From NCBI GenBank assembly GCA_016124335.1, contig WGNX01000010.1, positions 1 to 64,000 on the forward strand: DNA of 64,000 bases, read 5' to 3'. Position numbers and translations under genes: made by a program. Below, one piece after another: positions 17,616 to 26,032 of this stretch. Under the pieces are notes generated by a model that saw only the letters and a program-made list of their open reading frames with translations, had not been told where the DNA came from and did not search any database. Within the stretch, counting starts at the first letter, position 1. The number at the start of each line of letters is the position of its first letter. Source of the DNA: Alphaproteobacteria bacterium (GTDB lineage: Bacteria > Pseudomonadota > Alphaproteobacteria > CACIAM-22H2).

Positions 17616-18653
17616 CTACTTACCGAGCGCGCGGCGTATGAGACCTGCCGTCTGGGGAACGAGAAGCCGTATCGCCCCAATCATCGCAGAAGGTGACAGT
17701 CGCAAGATCCGATCGAGCAAAACTAAGCGCTTTGCCCCCATGGAGCGCACAAGCCAGGTGCGCAGCGCAAGCGCACCCGCCAGACGGCGCACCGACACAG
17801 CTTCGTGATGCCGCGCGAGATAGGCGTCTGTCAGGTCAAGAAGGACGGAGAGGGCCCGGGCTGGCGGCGAAGGCGCGACCCCGCAGACGATGCATGATCC
17901 GTGCACTGCGGCGTAGATTCCAGCGAGATCGTTTGGCGCGACAACTATCCCAGTTTCCGCCGCGATTCGCCGCGCACCAAAACGCAGGCTCATTGCCTGC
18001 TGCTCACCCAGCCGCAGAACCGAAATGTTGTTGCCGTGCACGCGGTAGGCGACCACATCTTCAGCAAGATTAGCGATCTGAGTGTGCGGGAGCAGGCGGT
18101 CCCAAAGGTCGTAATCCTGGTTTGCGCCATACTGCTCATCGAAATAATGCCCCGTGCGCTCGATCAGGTCATGTCGCAGCGTTACCGCCGGATGATGGAA
18201 CGGATTGCGCGTCATGCTCAGCCAGCGCAGGGCCGCGTCGTCGGTCGGCAAGGGTGAACGCTCGCCCGGACGCCCCTCGCCGTCAATCACAGTCACGCTG
18301 CCGCCGAGGATGCCAATATCGGGGTGCGCGTCGAGGAACGCGACCTGGCGCCGGAACCGGCCCGGCAGGCACAGATCGTCGGCATCGAGACGCGCGATAA
18401 AGGCGCCGCGGCACAAGCGCAGGCCGATATTAAGCGACGGCGTCTGTCCGCGATTGCGGTCGTTGACGTGCAGCCGTATGCGCGGATCGCCAACCGCGCG
18501 CACGACATCGACGCTGCCGTCGGTCGAGCCGTCGTCGACGATGATGAATTCGAAGTCGGAGAAATCCTGCGCGAGCACGCTGTCGATCGCCGGGCGCAGA
18601 TACCGCCCGCCGTTGTAGACCGTCATCAGGACGCTGAGGCGGGGCGCGCTCAT
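17616..18653 (-). CDS. Glycosyltransferase family 2
   Basis: This 345-residue GT-A enzyme has LSVLMTVYNGGRYLRPAIDSV at the N-terminus, VDDGSTDGS (39-47) for nucleotide-sugar binding and the DxD motif ARLDADD (87-93). A downstream block NQDYDLWDRLL is typical of acceptor-side family 2 transferases. It has no membrane helix and presumably adds one sugar to a lipid-linked acceptor. Its start overlaps the stop of the preceding methyltransferase gene by 4 bases, so translation is coupled. Confidence 0.9.
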   Translation of the reverse strand: MSAPRLSVLMTVYNGGRYLRPAIDSVLAQDFSDFEFIIVDDGSTDGSVDVVRAVGDPRIRLHVNDRNRGQTPSLNIGLRLCRGAFIARLDADDLCLPGRFRRQVAFLDAHPDIGILGGSVTVIDGEGRPGERSPLPTDDAALRWLSMTRNPFHHPAVTLRHDLIERTGHYFDEQYGANQDYDLWDRLLPHTQIANLAEDVVAYRVHGNNISVLRLGEQQAMSLRFGARRIAAETGIVVAPNDLAGIYAAVHGSCIVCGVAPSPPARALSVLLDLTDAYLARHHEAVSVRRLAGALALRTWLVRSMGAKRLVLLDRILRLSPSAMIGAIRLLVPQTAGLIRRALGK

Positions 18654-19381
18654 CGCGGTTCCACCACGGCCCAGATCTCACCCCAGCCGAGAAGGCATTC
18701 GCGCACCAAGAGGCCCGCGGCGTCGATCTCCGCCTCGAACTCGGCGGACGTGTGCTCGGTCTCGTGCGTCGAATCCGAACGCCAGTCGATGCCCAGCTCC
18801 TTCTTCAGCGGTACGGTCCAGTCGCGCTCGAAATTTGGCACTCGGATCAGAAAGCGGCGCGCGCCCGTCGCTTCCGCAAGCCGGCGCAGCAGTTCCGGGC
18901 GACCGGGCAGATGCTCGAGCACATTCGACATCGCGATCACATCGAAGCCGCCTGCGGGAATCTCGCGCAGGATGTCGCCGATGCGGAATTCGACACGCTC
19001 GTGCGCGTGCAGCCGGCACGCCTTCTCGATGTTGGCCGCAACGATATCGACACCGACGACCGCGGCACCCGCGTCGGCCGCGATACGTCGTGCCAGATAG
19101 CCGTTGCCGCAGCCGACATCGAGCACGCGCTGGCCGGCGGTGATGCGCGTGACGAAAAAATCATGGTAGCGCATGTGGCGGTGCTTTGGATGCACGCCCA
19201 GTCCGTAACGCACCGCCTCTTCAGCCAGCGCGTTGTCGAGACGCGCCTGCACGGCGAAAAGGAAGCGCAGGCCTTCATCGGGTGCGAGGCCCCGCGCACG
19301 CGCCGCCGCGGCAAGTCCGATCAGCCGCGCCAGCAGACCCGCCGGGACCAGACGCAGGAAGATCTCGACAAGACGGATCAT
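18650..19381 (-). CDS. Class I SAM methyltransferase
   Basis: This 243-residue protein has motif I RVLDVGCGNGYLARRIAAD (about 88-106), motif II-like VVGVDIV, and motif IV DVIAMSNVLEHL. The N-terminal 40 residues are hydrophobic and may contact the membrane. It resembles O-methyltransferases of surface-polysaccharide clusters; the acceptor is unknown. Both ends overlap neighbouring genes by 4 bases (ATGA). The ATG at 19381 was chosen over the longer track ORF. Confidence 0.85.
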   Translation of the reverse strand: MIRLVEIFLRLVPAGLLARLIGLAAAARARGLAPDEGLRFLFAVQARLDNALAEEAVRYGLGVHPKHRHMRYHDFFVTRITAGQRVLDVGCGNGYLARRIAADAGAAVVGVDIVAANIEKACRLHAHERVEFRIGDILREIPAGGFDVIAMSNVLEHLPGRPELLRRLAEATGARRFLIRVPNFERDWTVPLKKELGIDWRSDSTHETEHTSAEFEAEIDAAGLLVRECLLGWGEIWAVVEPR

Positions 19382-20559
19382 GCGGCGACTTTCGACAGGA
19401 TGCGGAGCTCGCGCTCGACCGTCAGGTCGAGGGAGTCGTTGGCGACGATATAGGCGCGCGCGGCGGCGCCCAGCGTCGCCGCAAGCGAGCGATCGGCGAA
19501 CAGCCGGTCGATCGCGGCGCGGATCGAAACCGAATCCGTCCCACACAGCAGGCCTGTCCGTCCGTCTTCGATCACCTCGCGGATGCCCGGCACGTCCGCG
19601 CCCACCACCGGAAGACCGCAGGACATCGCTTCGAGCAGGGCCTTGGGATGGCCTTCGAATAGCGACGGCAGCACGAAAAGATCGGCGGCGGCAAACACAG
19701 CGGGCAAATCCCGGTGCGGCACGTTCCCGGCAAAAATCGCGTCGACGCCGGACACGGTCGCGGCCGCAGCGAGTTCGGCACGTTGGCTGCCCTCGCCCAC
19801 AATCGTCAGACGCGCCTTGCTGCCGACGAGTGCTTCGATCAGCGCGTGCACATTTTTCTGTGATTCGAGTCGGCCGAGAAAGAGCACGTTGGGCCGCTCT
19901 CCTGCGTCGCGGCGCGCATCCTGTGGCCGCAGCAGGTCGGTATCGACATAGTTCGGCACAACTGAGCAGTTGGCCGGCGAGACGCCGTGCGTCGTCACCG
20001 CAAGGTCCCGTATCTCCGGCGTCGAGCCGACGACATGCGCGGCTCCCCGGAACGCGGCGCGCTCCGTGCGCAGCGCCTTGCGCGTGCGCGGATCGTCGGG
20101 GCCGTATTCACGCGCGCAGAATATCGACCACGGATAGCCGCAACGAGCAATCAGAGGGGCGCGTACGCGACGGGCCAGCGCCAGGATATGGCGCGCACCG
20201 CTCATTTGGTTGGTCTTGACGATGCACCGGCCGGGAAAGGCGAACGGAAAGGCGAAGAAGAGCCACGCCATCCAGACCGGCCACGACCAGCCGCGCGCGT
20301 TGAAGACGAGACCGATGTTACCTAGCCGTGCGCGATAGGCCTCGTCGCCGCCGCGCGACCACGTGACGATGGTGATCCGCGCGAAACTGCCTGCCAGCCT
20401 CCGGTAGAGCGCAAGCTCCCGGTCGAGCACACCGACCTTGTCGTAGATCTCCAGCGTGGACGCGTACTCGAGGAACAGCACGAGATGGCGCTGGCGCAGC
20501 CGCGCAAGATCGGCGGGCGGCAACGCGTTCTCAGGCAGGTACTCGGGCGGAACGGACAT
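19378..20559 (-). CDS. Glycosyltransferase family 4
   Basis: This 393-residue GT-B retaining transferase has a C-terminal donor domain with VLFLGRLESQKNVHALIEAL and the EX7E block LPSLFEGHPKALLEAMSCGLPV, followed by TDSVSIRAAIDRLF. The start MSVPPEYLPEN at 20559 was preferred to 20598 because the shorter form does not overlap galE. The sugar donor cannot be read from the sequence. Confidence 0.9.
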   Translation of the reverse strand: MSVPPEYLPENALPPADLARLRQRHLVLFLEYASTLEIYDKVGVLDRELALYRRLAGSFARITIVTWSRGGDEAYRARLGNIGLVFNARGWSWPVWMAWLFFAFPFAFPGRCIVKTNQMSGARHILALARRVRAPLIARCGYPWSIFCAREYGPDDPRTRKALRTERAAFRGAAHVVGSTPEIRDLAVTTHGVSPANCSVVPNYVDTDLLRPQDARRDAGERPNVLFLGRLESQKNVHALIEALVGSKARLTIVGEGSQRAELAAAATVSGVDAIFAGNVPHRDLPAVFAAADLFVLPSLFEGHPKALLEAMSCGLPVVGADVPGIREVIEDGRTGLLCGTDSVSIRAAIDRLFADRSLAATLGAAARAYIVANDSLDLTVERELRILSKVAA

Positions 20560-20561
20560 GC

Positions 20562-21545
20562 TCAACCGACATTCCGGCGTGCGCGGTACCAGCGCCACGC
20601 GGTGGAAACGATCGTGTCGATGTCGGAGAATTTCGGTGCGAAGCCGAGTTCCGCACGCGCGCGCGCCGCATCCGCGACGAGTGCGGGCGGATCGCCCGGC
20701 CGACGCGGCCCGACCCGCGTGGGAACCTTGCGGGCGGTGACGCGCGCCACGGCATCGACTATCTCGCGCACCGACAGCCCGCTGCCGGTCCCGAGATTGA
20801 ACGGGCCGGGTTCGCCGCCCTTCTCCAGCCGCCGCAGGGCCGCGACGTGCGCGGCCGCGAGATCGGCGACGTGGATATAGTCGCGCACGCAGGTGCCGTC
20901 GGGCGTGGGCCAGTCCTCGCCAAATACGTCGAGCAGCGGGATCTCGCCCGTCGCCGCCATCAGCGCACGCGGGATGAGATGCGGTTCCGGATCATGCAGT
21001 TCGCCCGTCTCGCCGTCAGGATCAGCGCCGCAGGCATTGAAATAGCGCAGCGCGGTCCAGCGCAGGCCGTAGGCGCGTGCCGCGTCGGCAAGCATGCGTT
21101 CGACCATCAGCTTCGATTCGCCGTAGGCGTTGACGGGCGCCGTCGGCGTCGTTTCCGGGATCGACGTCTTCGTCACGCTGCCATAGACCGCGCAAGTACT
21201 GGAAAAGACGAGCCGGTCAACCCCGGCGCCACGCATCGCCTCGAGCAGCGTCAATGTGCCGGCCATGTTGTTGCGGTAGTAGAGATAAGGATCGGCGACC
21301 GACTCGGGCACGAACGCGAACGCCGCGAAATGCATCACGGCGATGGGCTTGTGCGCGCCAAAGGCCGCGTCGAGCGCCACGCGATCGCCAAGATCGCCCT
21401 GCACCAATGGCCCCCACTTCACCAGCTCGGCAAAGCCGCGCGACAGGTTGTCGTAGACGACCGGCCGGTAACCGGCAGCCGCCAGCGCCTTGCAGGCATG
21501 GCTGCCGACATAGCCGGCTCCGCCCGTGACGAGAATTGTTGCCAT
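20562..21545 (-). CDS. galE: UDP-glucose 4-epimerase (GalE-type SDR)
   Basis: This 327-residue enzyme interconverts UDP-glucose and UDP-galactose (or the N-acetyl forms) with bound NAD. The Rossmann motif VTGGAGYVGSHACKAL (5-20), the catalytic SSTCAVYG region, YGESK (Tyr/Lys pair) and the RYFNACGADPDGE block identify GalE. It probably supplies a galactose-type donor to the adjacent transferases. It starts 1 base after the GNAT gene stop and ends 2 bases before the GT4 start. Confidence 0.92.
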   Translation of the reverse strand: MATILVTGGAGYVGSHACKALAAAGYRPVVYDNLSRGFAELVKWGPLVQGDLGDRVALDAAFGAHKPIAVMHFAAFAFVPESVADPYLYYRNNMAGTLTLLEAMRGAGVDRLVFSSTCAVYGSVTKTSIPETTPTAPVNAYGESKLMVERMLADAARAYGLRWTALRYFNACGADPDGETGELHDPEPHLIPRALMAATGEIPLLDVFGEDWPTPDGTCVRDYIHVADLAAAHVAALRRLEKGGEPGPFNLGTGSGLSVREIVDAVARVTARKVPTRVGPRRPGDPPALVADAARARAELGFAPKFSDIDTIVSTAWRWYRARRNVG

Positions 21546-21546
21546 G

Positions 21547-22095
21547 TCAGCCACCATCTTTCGGACGCGGTTGCGCCGGCCGGGCAGCGAGCACCAGATC
21601 CGCCGGTTGGCCGTCGAGAAGGAAACGTCCCTGCAGCCGTCCGTATTCTTGCATACCGCTTGCCCGCATCAACCTGAGCATCGCCGCATTCGCGGCCATC
21701 GTGCCGGCCGTGACAAGCCGCACTCCGCCGGCCGGAGAGACAAGCCAGTCCAGGGCAAGGCACCACGCGCGCCTGCCCAGGCCGCGCCCGCGCGCCGCCG
21801 GTTCGCCGACGAGGATGCTCAAGTCGGCGCATGAATTCGGACGATCCAGATATGCCACGACATTTCCGATATGCCCCAATTCAGCGTCCTTCACCTCGAT
21901 CGCCCAGAAATGGCCGTCGCGGGCCATGCGCGCCATGAACTCGCCTGCCGAATGCAGGTCATGGACGCGATGGCGTTGCTCGCTGTAGCGCATCGTCCCC
22001 CGGTCGCCCAGCCATGACAGATACCGGGCGGTCAGATGCGCCGGACCGAACGGCACCAAACGCAAGCTATCGGTTTCCAGGACCGGCGCGCTCAT
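21547..22095 (-). CDS. GNAT N-acetyltransferase (RimJ/RimL type), sugar-cluster
   Basis: The protein has 182 residues. LRLVPFGPAHLTARYLSWLGD at the N-terminus and the acetyl-CoA motif VGEPAARGRGLGRRAWCLALDWL (about 103-125) identify the GNAT fold; FLLDGQPADLVLAA closes it. It could do the PseH step (acetylating the 4-amino altrose sugar), but it is 14 kb from the pse genes and next to the amidotransferase, so another amino sugar is also possible. It overlaps that amidotransferase gene by 4 bases. Confidence 0.82.
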   Translation of the reverse strand: MSAPVLETDSLRLVPFGPAHLTARYLSWLGDRGTMRYSEQRHRVHDLHSAGEFMARMARDGHFWAIEVKDAELGHIGNVVAYLDRPNSCADLSILVGEPAARGRGLGRRAWCLALDWLVSPAGGVRLVTAGTMAANAAMLRLMRASGMQEYGRLQGRFLLDGQPADLVLAARPAQPRPKDGG

Positions 22096-23345
22096 TGCGT
22101 ATCCTCCGGATCGAACCATCCCTTCCCGATCAGCACGTAGGCGTCGTCGCGCTGGCCGGGCGCGCGCGTCGGTGTGATGCGGAAGCTGCAATCCGGTTCG
22201 ACCTGCGGAAGGCGTGCAGCCTCGACGGCATCCTTTCCGGGTGGCTGAGGCTGGATCGGGACCCCGCCGGAATAGGCCGCAGGATTGCGGTGCGCGTCGG
22301 CAGAACCGAGGATATCCGGCAGATCCATCCCAAGCCATTCCGCCAGCAGCGCCCCGTCCGGGGCCGGCCGGTTCATGTGCTCGGCCACCAGCGCCGCACC
22401 GGCCTCGCGGGTCATCCGGCGCAGACGGATTTCGCGGCAGGCGTGATCGAGGACCTTCGCATAGCCGTGCTTGCGGAAGCGGATGACGTCGTGGATGCCG
22501 GAGTAATGATGGCAGTCGACGTCGTTGTACGCATCGAACGTGCGCGACGCCGCACGCGTCTCGTAGCCGTAGGTCTCGATCATGGATTCGTGCTGCGCCT
22601 TCGTGTCCCACCGCAGGTAGTTGGAAAGATAGATGCCGCGTATGCCGATCCGGGCGATATCGCCGGCGTCCGGATAGCGCCAGGGCGAGAGATTTAGCGC
22701 GTCGAGCCGGGGATCGGCGGCCGCAAGGTCGTCGATCTCCCAGCCCATGAGATCGTGCTCCTTCCGGTAGCGCCGGCTCATCTCGATCTCGTCGAAGTGC
22801 GAATACATGCCGACCTGATCGACACCCTGATGGACGCCCCAGACAATCAGCGGAATGCCCATCCGGACTGCGACCTGGACGGGCCAGGCCGTCTGCCCGG
22901 CAAGCGTGTGCCAGTGCATGCTGCCGATCGCCTGAAGGGCCGCCCGCGTCACGGCCTTGGCCGATTGCGGCTGCACCGTGTTCTCGAGGAGATCCACATC
23001 GAACGCCATCCGCAGGTTCGCGAGATTGCGTATGCCGAGATCGGTGTTGTAGTGGCGGTTGTAGCTTACCAGCAGCGGGTTGAGGCCGAGCCGGTGCTTC
23101 ACGACGTGGACGATGAAATGGGAATCGCGTGCACCGCTTACTGGCACGATGCAGTCATAATGCCCGGACACTCGCGTGCGGAACTCGCCGACGAGTGATT
23201 CGAGGCGACGCCAGCGCTCGCTCCAGTCGATCGAATCCTTTTCCTCGTGGACCCGACAGCCGCTGCAAACGAACTCGGAATCGAGGACGAGGTGCAGCGG
23301 GTGCGCCTCGGTATAGAGGCAGCGGGCGCACGTCCTGGGACTCAC
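22092..23345 (-). CDS. N-acetyl-sugar amidotransferase, PseA/WbpG-like (copy 1)
   Basis: This 417-residue PP-loop ATPase family converts an N-acetyl group to an acetamidino group using ammonia. An N-terminal zinc knob is visible (C6xxC9 and C27xxC30). The PP-loop reads VPVSGARDSHF (67-77) instead of the usual SGGKDS. The block PLLVSYNRHYNTDLGIRNLANL fits the family. Ammonia would come from the HisH-like glutaminase through the HisF-like protein; the HisF-like gene overlaps this one by 4 bases. The deviating PP-loop raises the question of a different substrate or activity from copy 2. Confidence 0.85.
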   Translation of the reverse strand: MSPRTCARCLYTEAHPLHLVLDSEFVCSGCRVHEEKDSIDWSERWRRLESLVGEFRTRVSGHYDCIVPVSGARDSHFIVHVVKHRLGLNPLLVSYNRHYNTDLGIRNLANLRMAFDVDLLENTVQPQSAKAVTRAALQAIGSMHWHTLAGQTAWPVQVAVRMGIPLIVWGVHQGVDQVGMYSHFDEIEMSRRYRKEHDLMGWEIDDLAAADPRLDALNLSPWRYPDAGDIARIGIRGIYLSNYLRWDTKAQHESMIETYGYETRAASRTFDAYNDVDCHHYSGIHDVIRFRKHGYAKVLDHACREIRLRRMTREAGAALVAEHMNRPAPDGALLAEWLGMDLPDILGSADAHRNPAAYSGGVPIQPQPPGKDAVEAARLPQVEPDCSFRITPTRAPGQRDDAYVLIGKGWFDPEDTQ

Positions 23346-24175
23346 CGCCCACCTACCGGCCGGGGCGGCAGCGGACGGCCTCGCGAATCGAAATCGCCGC
23401 CGAGATAGTCGTGGGCGGTATCGAGCCTGACATCGACGCCGTTGCTGCGAAGCCAGGATTTGAGTGTCGTCACGCTCTGCTCGCTATGCGACAGGATGTT
23501 CGCGATCGCGACGGCCGCAACGCCGGGCACGCGCAGCGCCGCGGCAACATGGCCGGGATGGCCCGTGCCGGAAGCGACGATCAGCGGGAGCGCCGGAAGG
23601 GCCGCGCCTTCGCGCAGATACGATACGTCGATGCCGCCGCCCCGTCCGTCGTCGTCGGTCACCTGGGCGAGGATTTCGCCGGCCCCCGCACCGGCCATCA
23701 TGGCCATGGCTTCCAGCGGATCGCCCGGCATCGTGCTGCCGGGTGTCTGCCGCACCGCTGGCGGCGCGGCGCCCGCCCGATGCAGATCCATGGCGACCAC
23801 GACGCACTGGTCGCCGAAAAAAGTGGCAATTTCCCCGACGAGACCGGGCCGCGCGGCAGCTGTGGAACGCAGGACGATCTTGTCCGCGCCGGAGGCAAGC
23901 AGCCGGTGGGCATCCTCGACGCTCCGCACGCCACCGCCGACCGCCAGCGGGACACGTGCCGCACCGGACGCGCGCTCCACAAGCGCCGGATCGATCGTGC
24001 GGTTCTCGCGTGTGGCGTCAATATCAACGACGACGATCTCGTCGACACCCCATTCGTCAAGGAACTCGATGGCAATCTCAAGTCGCCCCACCGGAAGGTA
24101 TCGCGCGAAGCAAAAGCTCTGGATGACGATCCCGCGTCGGACCGGCAGCAGGGCGACGATGCGCTTACGAAGCAT
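23342..24175 (-). CDS. HisF-like ammonia-channel partner of sugar amidotransferase
   Basis: This 277-residue TIM barrel is of the HisF2 type used by WbpG/PseA amidotransferases rather than of histidine biosynthesis. It begins MLRKRIVALLPV, so the catalytic Asp11 of true HisF is replaced by proline and Cys9 by leucine. Asp130 is kept (VVVAMDLHRAG), as are AVGGGVRSVEDA and VASGTGHPGH. Loss of Asp11 argues that only the ammonia tunnel function remains. It is translationally coupled to amidotransferase copy 1. The start at 24175 matches the usual HisF N-terminus. Confidence 0.88.
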   Translation of the reverse strand: MLRKRIVALLPVRRGIVIQSFCFARYLPVGRLEIAIEFLDEWGVDEIVVVDIDATRENRTIDPALVERASGAARVPLAVGGGVRSVEDAHRLLASGADKIVLRSTAAARPGLVGEIATFFGDQCVVVAMDLHRAGAAPPAVRQTPGSTMPGDPLEAMAMMAGAGAGEILAQVTDDDGRGGGIDVSYLREGAALPALPLIVASGTGHPGHVAAALRVPGVAAVAIANILSHSEQSVTTLKSWLRSNGVDVRLDTAHDYLGGDFDSRGRPLPPRPVGGR

Positions 24176-24253
24176 GGCTACCCGCAATCCATGGCTCCGG
24201 CACGAAGCCGGTTCGTCCGCAGCATCCAGTCCCTGCCGTCATCATGAGGCGAA

Positions 24254-25066
24254 TCAGATCTTGAGCTGATCGAGCGGTTTCTGGGCGGGATCATGCTTGC
24301 GCGCCCCGAACAGATGGGAGGTCTGCCGACGGCCATGCGCGTTCGTCTTGTCGACGGGTATATAGAAATAGACCCCTAGCCCCGCACGTTTCAGCGCTTC
24401 GAGGACCGCAGCACCCGACACGCGGTCGGCCTTGCCGAAAGTGTCCGCGCCGGGATCGTAGACATGGTTGAAAACGAACCTGCCACCCGGCCGGAGGATC
24501 CGGGCGATCCCGGCGATCGTCGCTAGGGGATCGATGGCATAGCCGAGGGTGTTGATCATCGTAATCGCATCGAACCTTTCGTCGGCGTACTCGAGCGCCT
24601 CCATGTTCATGACCCGGATTTTCGGATTTGTCGCGAACAGGTCGATCGCCTCGATGTTCTCCCAGCTATAGCCGTAGAGCTTTGCCACCCACAGCTCGTG
24701 GAAATTCCGGCCGCCGATCACGAGGAGGCGCTCCTGGGACAGGTCCCGCCAGGGTGTCGTCAGGACCTGGTAATAGATCTCGACCCGGCGTGTGCTGCTC
24801 ACGAGCTTGCGCCGCAACTGCCCTAGATTGTGCTGGATAGTTTCGCTGACGACCCGCTTGCTTTCGTCTCCCGCAACCGTGGAAGACCCACTCTCCCCGG
24901 AAAGGGCCTGCATCCGGTACATGTCGCGCAGCTGGAGCAGTGTCGACACGAAGTCATGGACCCGCGCCTTCAGCAGGAAACGGCGCCACAATCCGGTATC
25001 CGCTGGACAAGACGCCGGATGACGCAGCGATCGCCAAATGAAATTCAGGTATGTCGAAAACATCAA
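24254..25066 (-). CDS. Class I SAM methyltransferase-like protein with N-terminal extension
   Basis: The protein has 270 residues. The C-terminal half looks like a type-11 methyltransferase (DAITMINTLGYAIDP, IARILRPGGRFVFNHVYD). The SAM loop LLVIGGRNFHE (about 114-124) is unorthodox, lacking the GxGxG signature, so activity is not certain. The first 100 residues are helical and not recognised. It is followed by the widest gap in the operon (78 bases), which holds a small GC hairpin (24197-24211). Confidence 0.68.
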   Translation of the reverse strand: MMFSTYLNFIWRSLRHPASCPADTGLWRRFLLKARVHDFVSTLLQLRDMYRMQALSGESGSSTVAGDESKRVVSETIQHNLGQLRRKLVSSTRRVEIYYQVLTTPWRDLSQERLLVIGGRNFHELWVAKLYGYSWENIEAIDLFATNPKIRVMNMEALEYADERFDAITMINTLGYAIDPLATIAGIARILRPGGRFVFNHVYDPGADTFGKADRVSGAAVLEALKRAGLGVYFYIPVDKTNAHGRRQTSHLFGARKHDPAQKPLDQLKI

Positions 25067-25096
25067 TTTTTCCCCGGTTGACGAGAAGCGGTTGGG

Positions 25097-26020
25097 CTAG
25101 AAATCCGGGCCGGCCGGCATGCCGGCCGTTTTCGGGATTCCATCACGCGCATAGCGTTCAAAGGGCGTGGGCTCGCATGACGGATAGACGTGCAGCAACG
25201 CAACCATGCGCTCCTGCCCCGGCATCGGATGCCCGCCGCGATGGATGAGGTTGTTCGAGAAACTGAAGATCGTGCCGGGCGGGCCGCTGGCCTGCACGAT
25301 CGATTCCTTGTAGGCCCGCTCGATGGATTCCCCGTAGAAATCGCAGATCACGCTGCGCAGCTGCAGCTTCGTCGCCTTTTCCCCGAGCGCGCGCTTGCGC
25401 TCCGAGAGCACGGCGCTGTTGCGCCGCTCTTCGCGCATCAGCTCGACCGATCGCGGCCAGGGAAGCACCTCCGTGCCGCCGTTGTGCGCGCCAATATCGG
25501 TCAGCGCGATGGCGGAAATGATGCAGGTCCCCGGGCCGCCGTCGGCATGCCAGATCTGGGAATTGACGGCGTTTTCCTGGCGTCGGATGGAGCGGAAAAT
25601 CATGCCGTAGAAAATCTTGAAATGGGCGCCGAAGGCAGCCCGATAGAAGGCGCCGATCTCGCCGGCCAGGAGTTCGCGGATTTCCGGAAAGTCGCGATAT
25701 ACGTCGCCGGCCGTGAAGCGGTCGTCCTGCCAAGCCGTTTCGCCCGCGGCTTCCGCCAGCTTCGACACCCGGTCGCGCATCCGGGCGGCAAGATCGGGTG
25801 CACCCGACGGATGGAAAATCGAATAACCGTCGGATCCATACGCGGCAGCGGCGGCGGCGATCCGATCCTGCGGCGGCTGGGGTATCCCGCCCATCCGGCG
25901 CGCCCTCTCGAGATAGTCGACATATCGCTGCCCTTCGACATACGGCAGTCGCGAGCGCGTGCGCTGGATCATGCGCTCCCATCGCCAGTCGCTCAGCCGT
26001 TTGCGGATCATCGACAGCAT
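25097..26020 (-). CDS. Phytanoyl-CoA dioxygenase (PhyH)-like Fe(II)/2-oxoglutarate enzyme
   Basis: The protein has 307 residues. The iron facial triad is suggested by SQIWHADGGPGT (HxD) and the distal LIHRGGHPMPGQERM, whose His and Arg are typical iron and 2-oxoglutarate ligands. Such enzymes hydroxylate C-H bonds. In this cluster the likely target is a sugar, acyl group or amidino-sugar intermediate; that is inference. It lies between the HisH-like gene and a methyltransferase, so a hydroxylate-then-methylate sequence is conceivable. Confidence 0.82.
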   Translation of the reverse strand: MLSMIRKRLSDWRWERMIQRTRSRLPYVEGQRYVDYLERARRMGGIPQPPQDRIAAAAAAYGSDGYSIFHPSGAPDLAARMRDRVSKLAEAAGETAWQDDRFTAGDVYRDFPEIRELLAGEIGAFYRAAFGAHFKIFYGMIFRSIRRQENAVNSQIWHADGGPGTCIISAIALTDIGAHNGGTEVLPWPRSVELMREERRNSAVLSERKRALGEKATKLQLRSVICDFYGESIERAYKESIVQASGPPGTIFSFSNNLIHRGGHPMPGQERMVALLHVYPSCEPTPFERYARDGIPKTAGMPAGPDF

Positions 26021-26032
26021 TCCGTCACTCCA

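Noticed and set aside
24197-24211. Hairpin CCGGC-ACGAA-GCCGG in the 78-base gap
   Set aside because: The stem is only 5 bp and no T-run follows on the minus strand, so I do not call a terminator.
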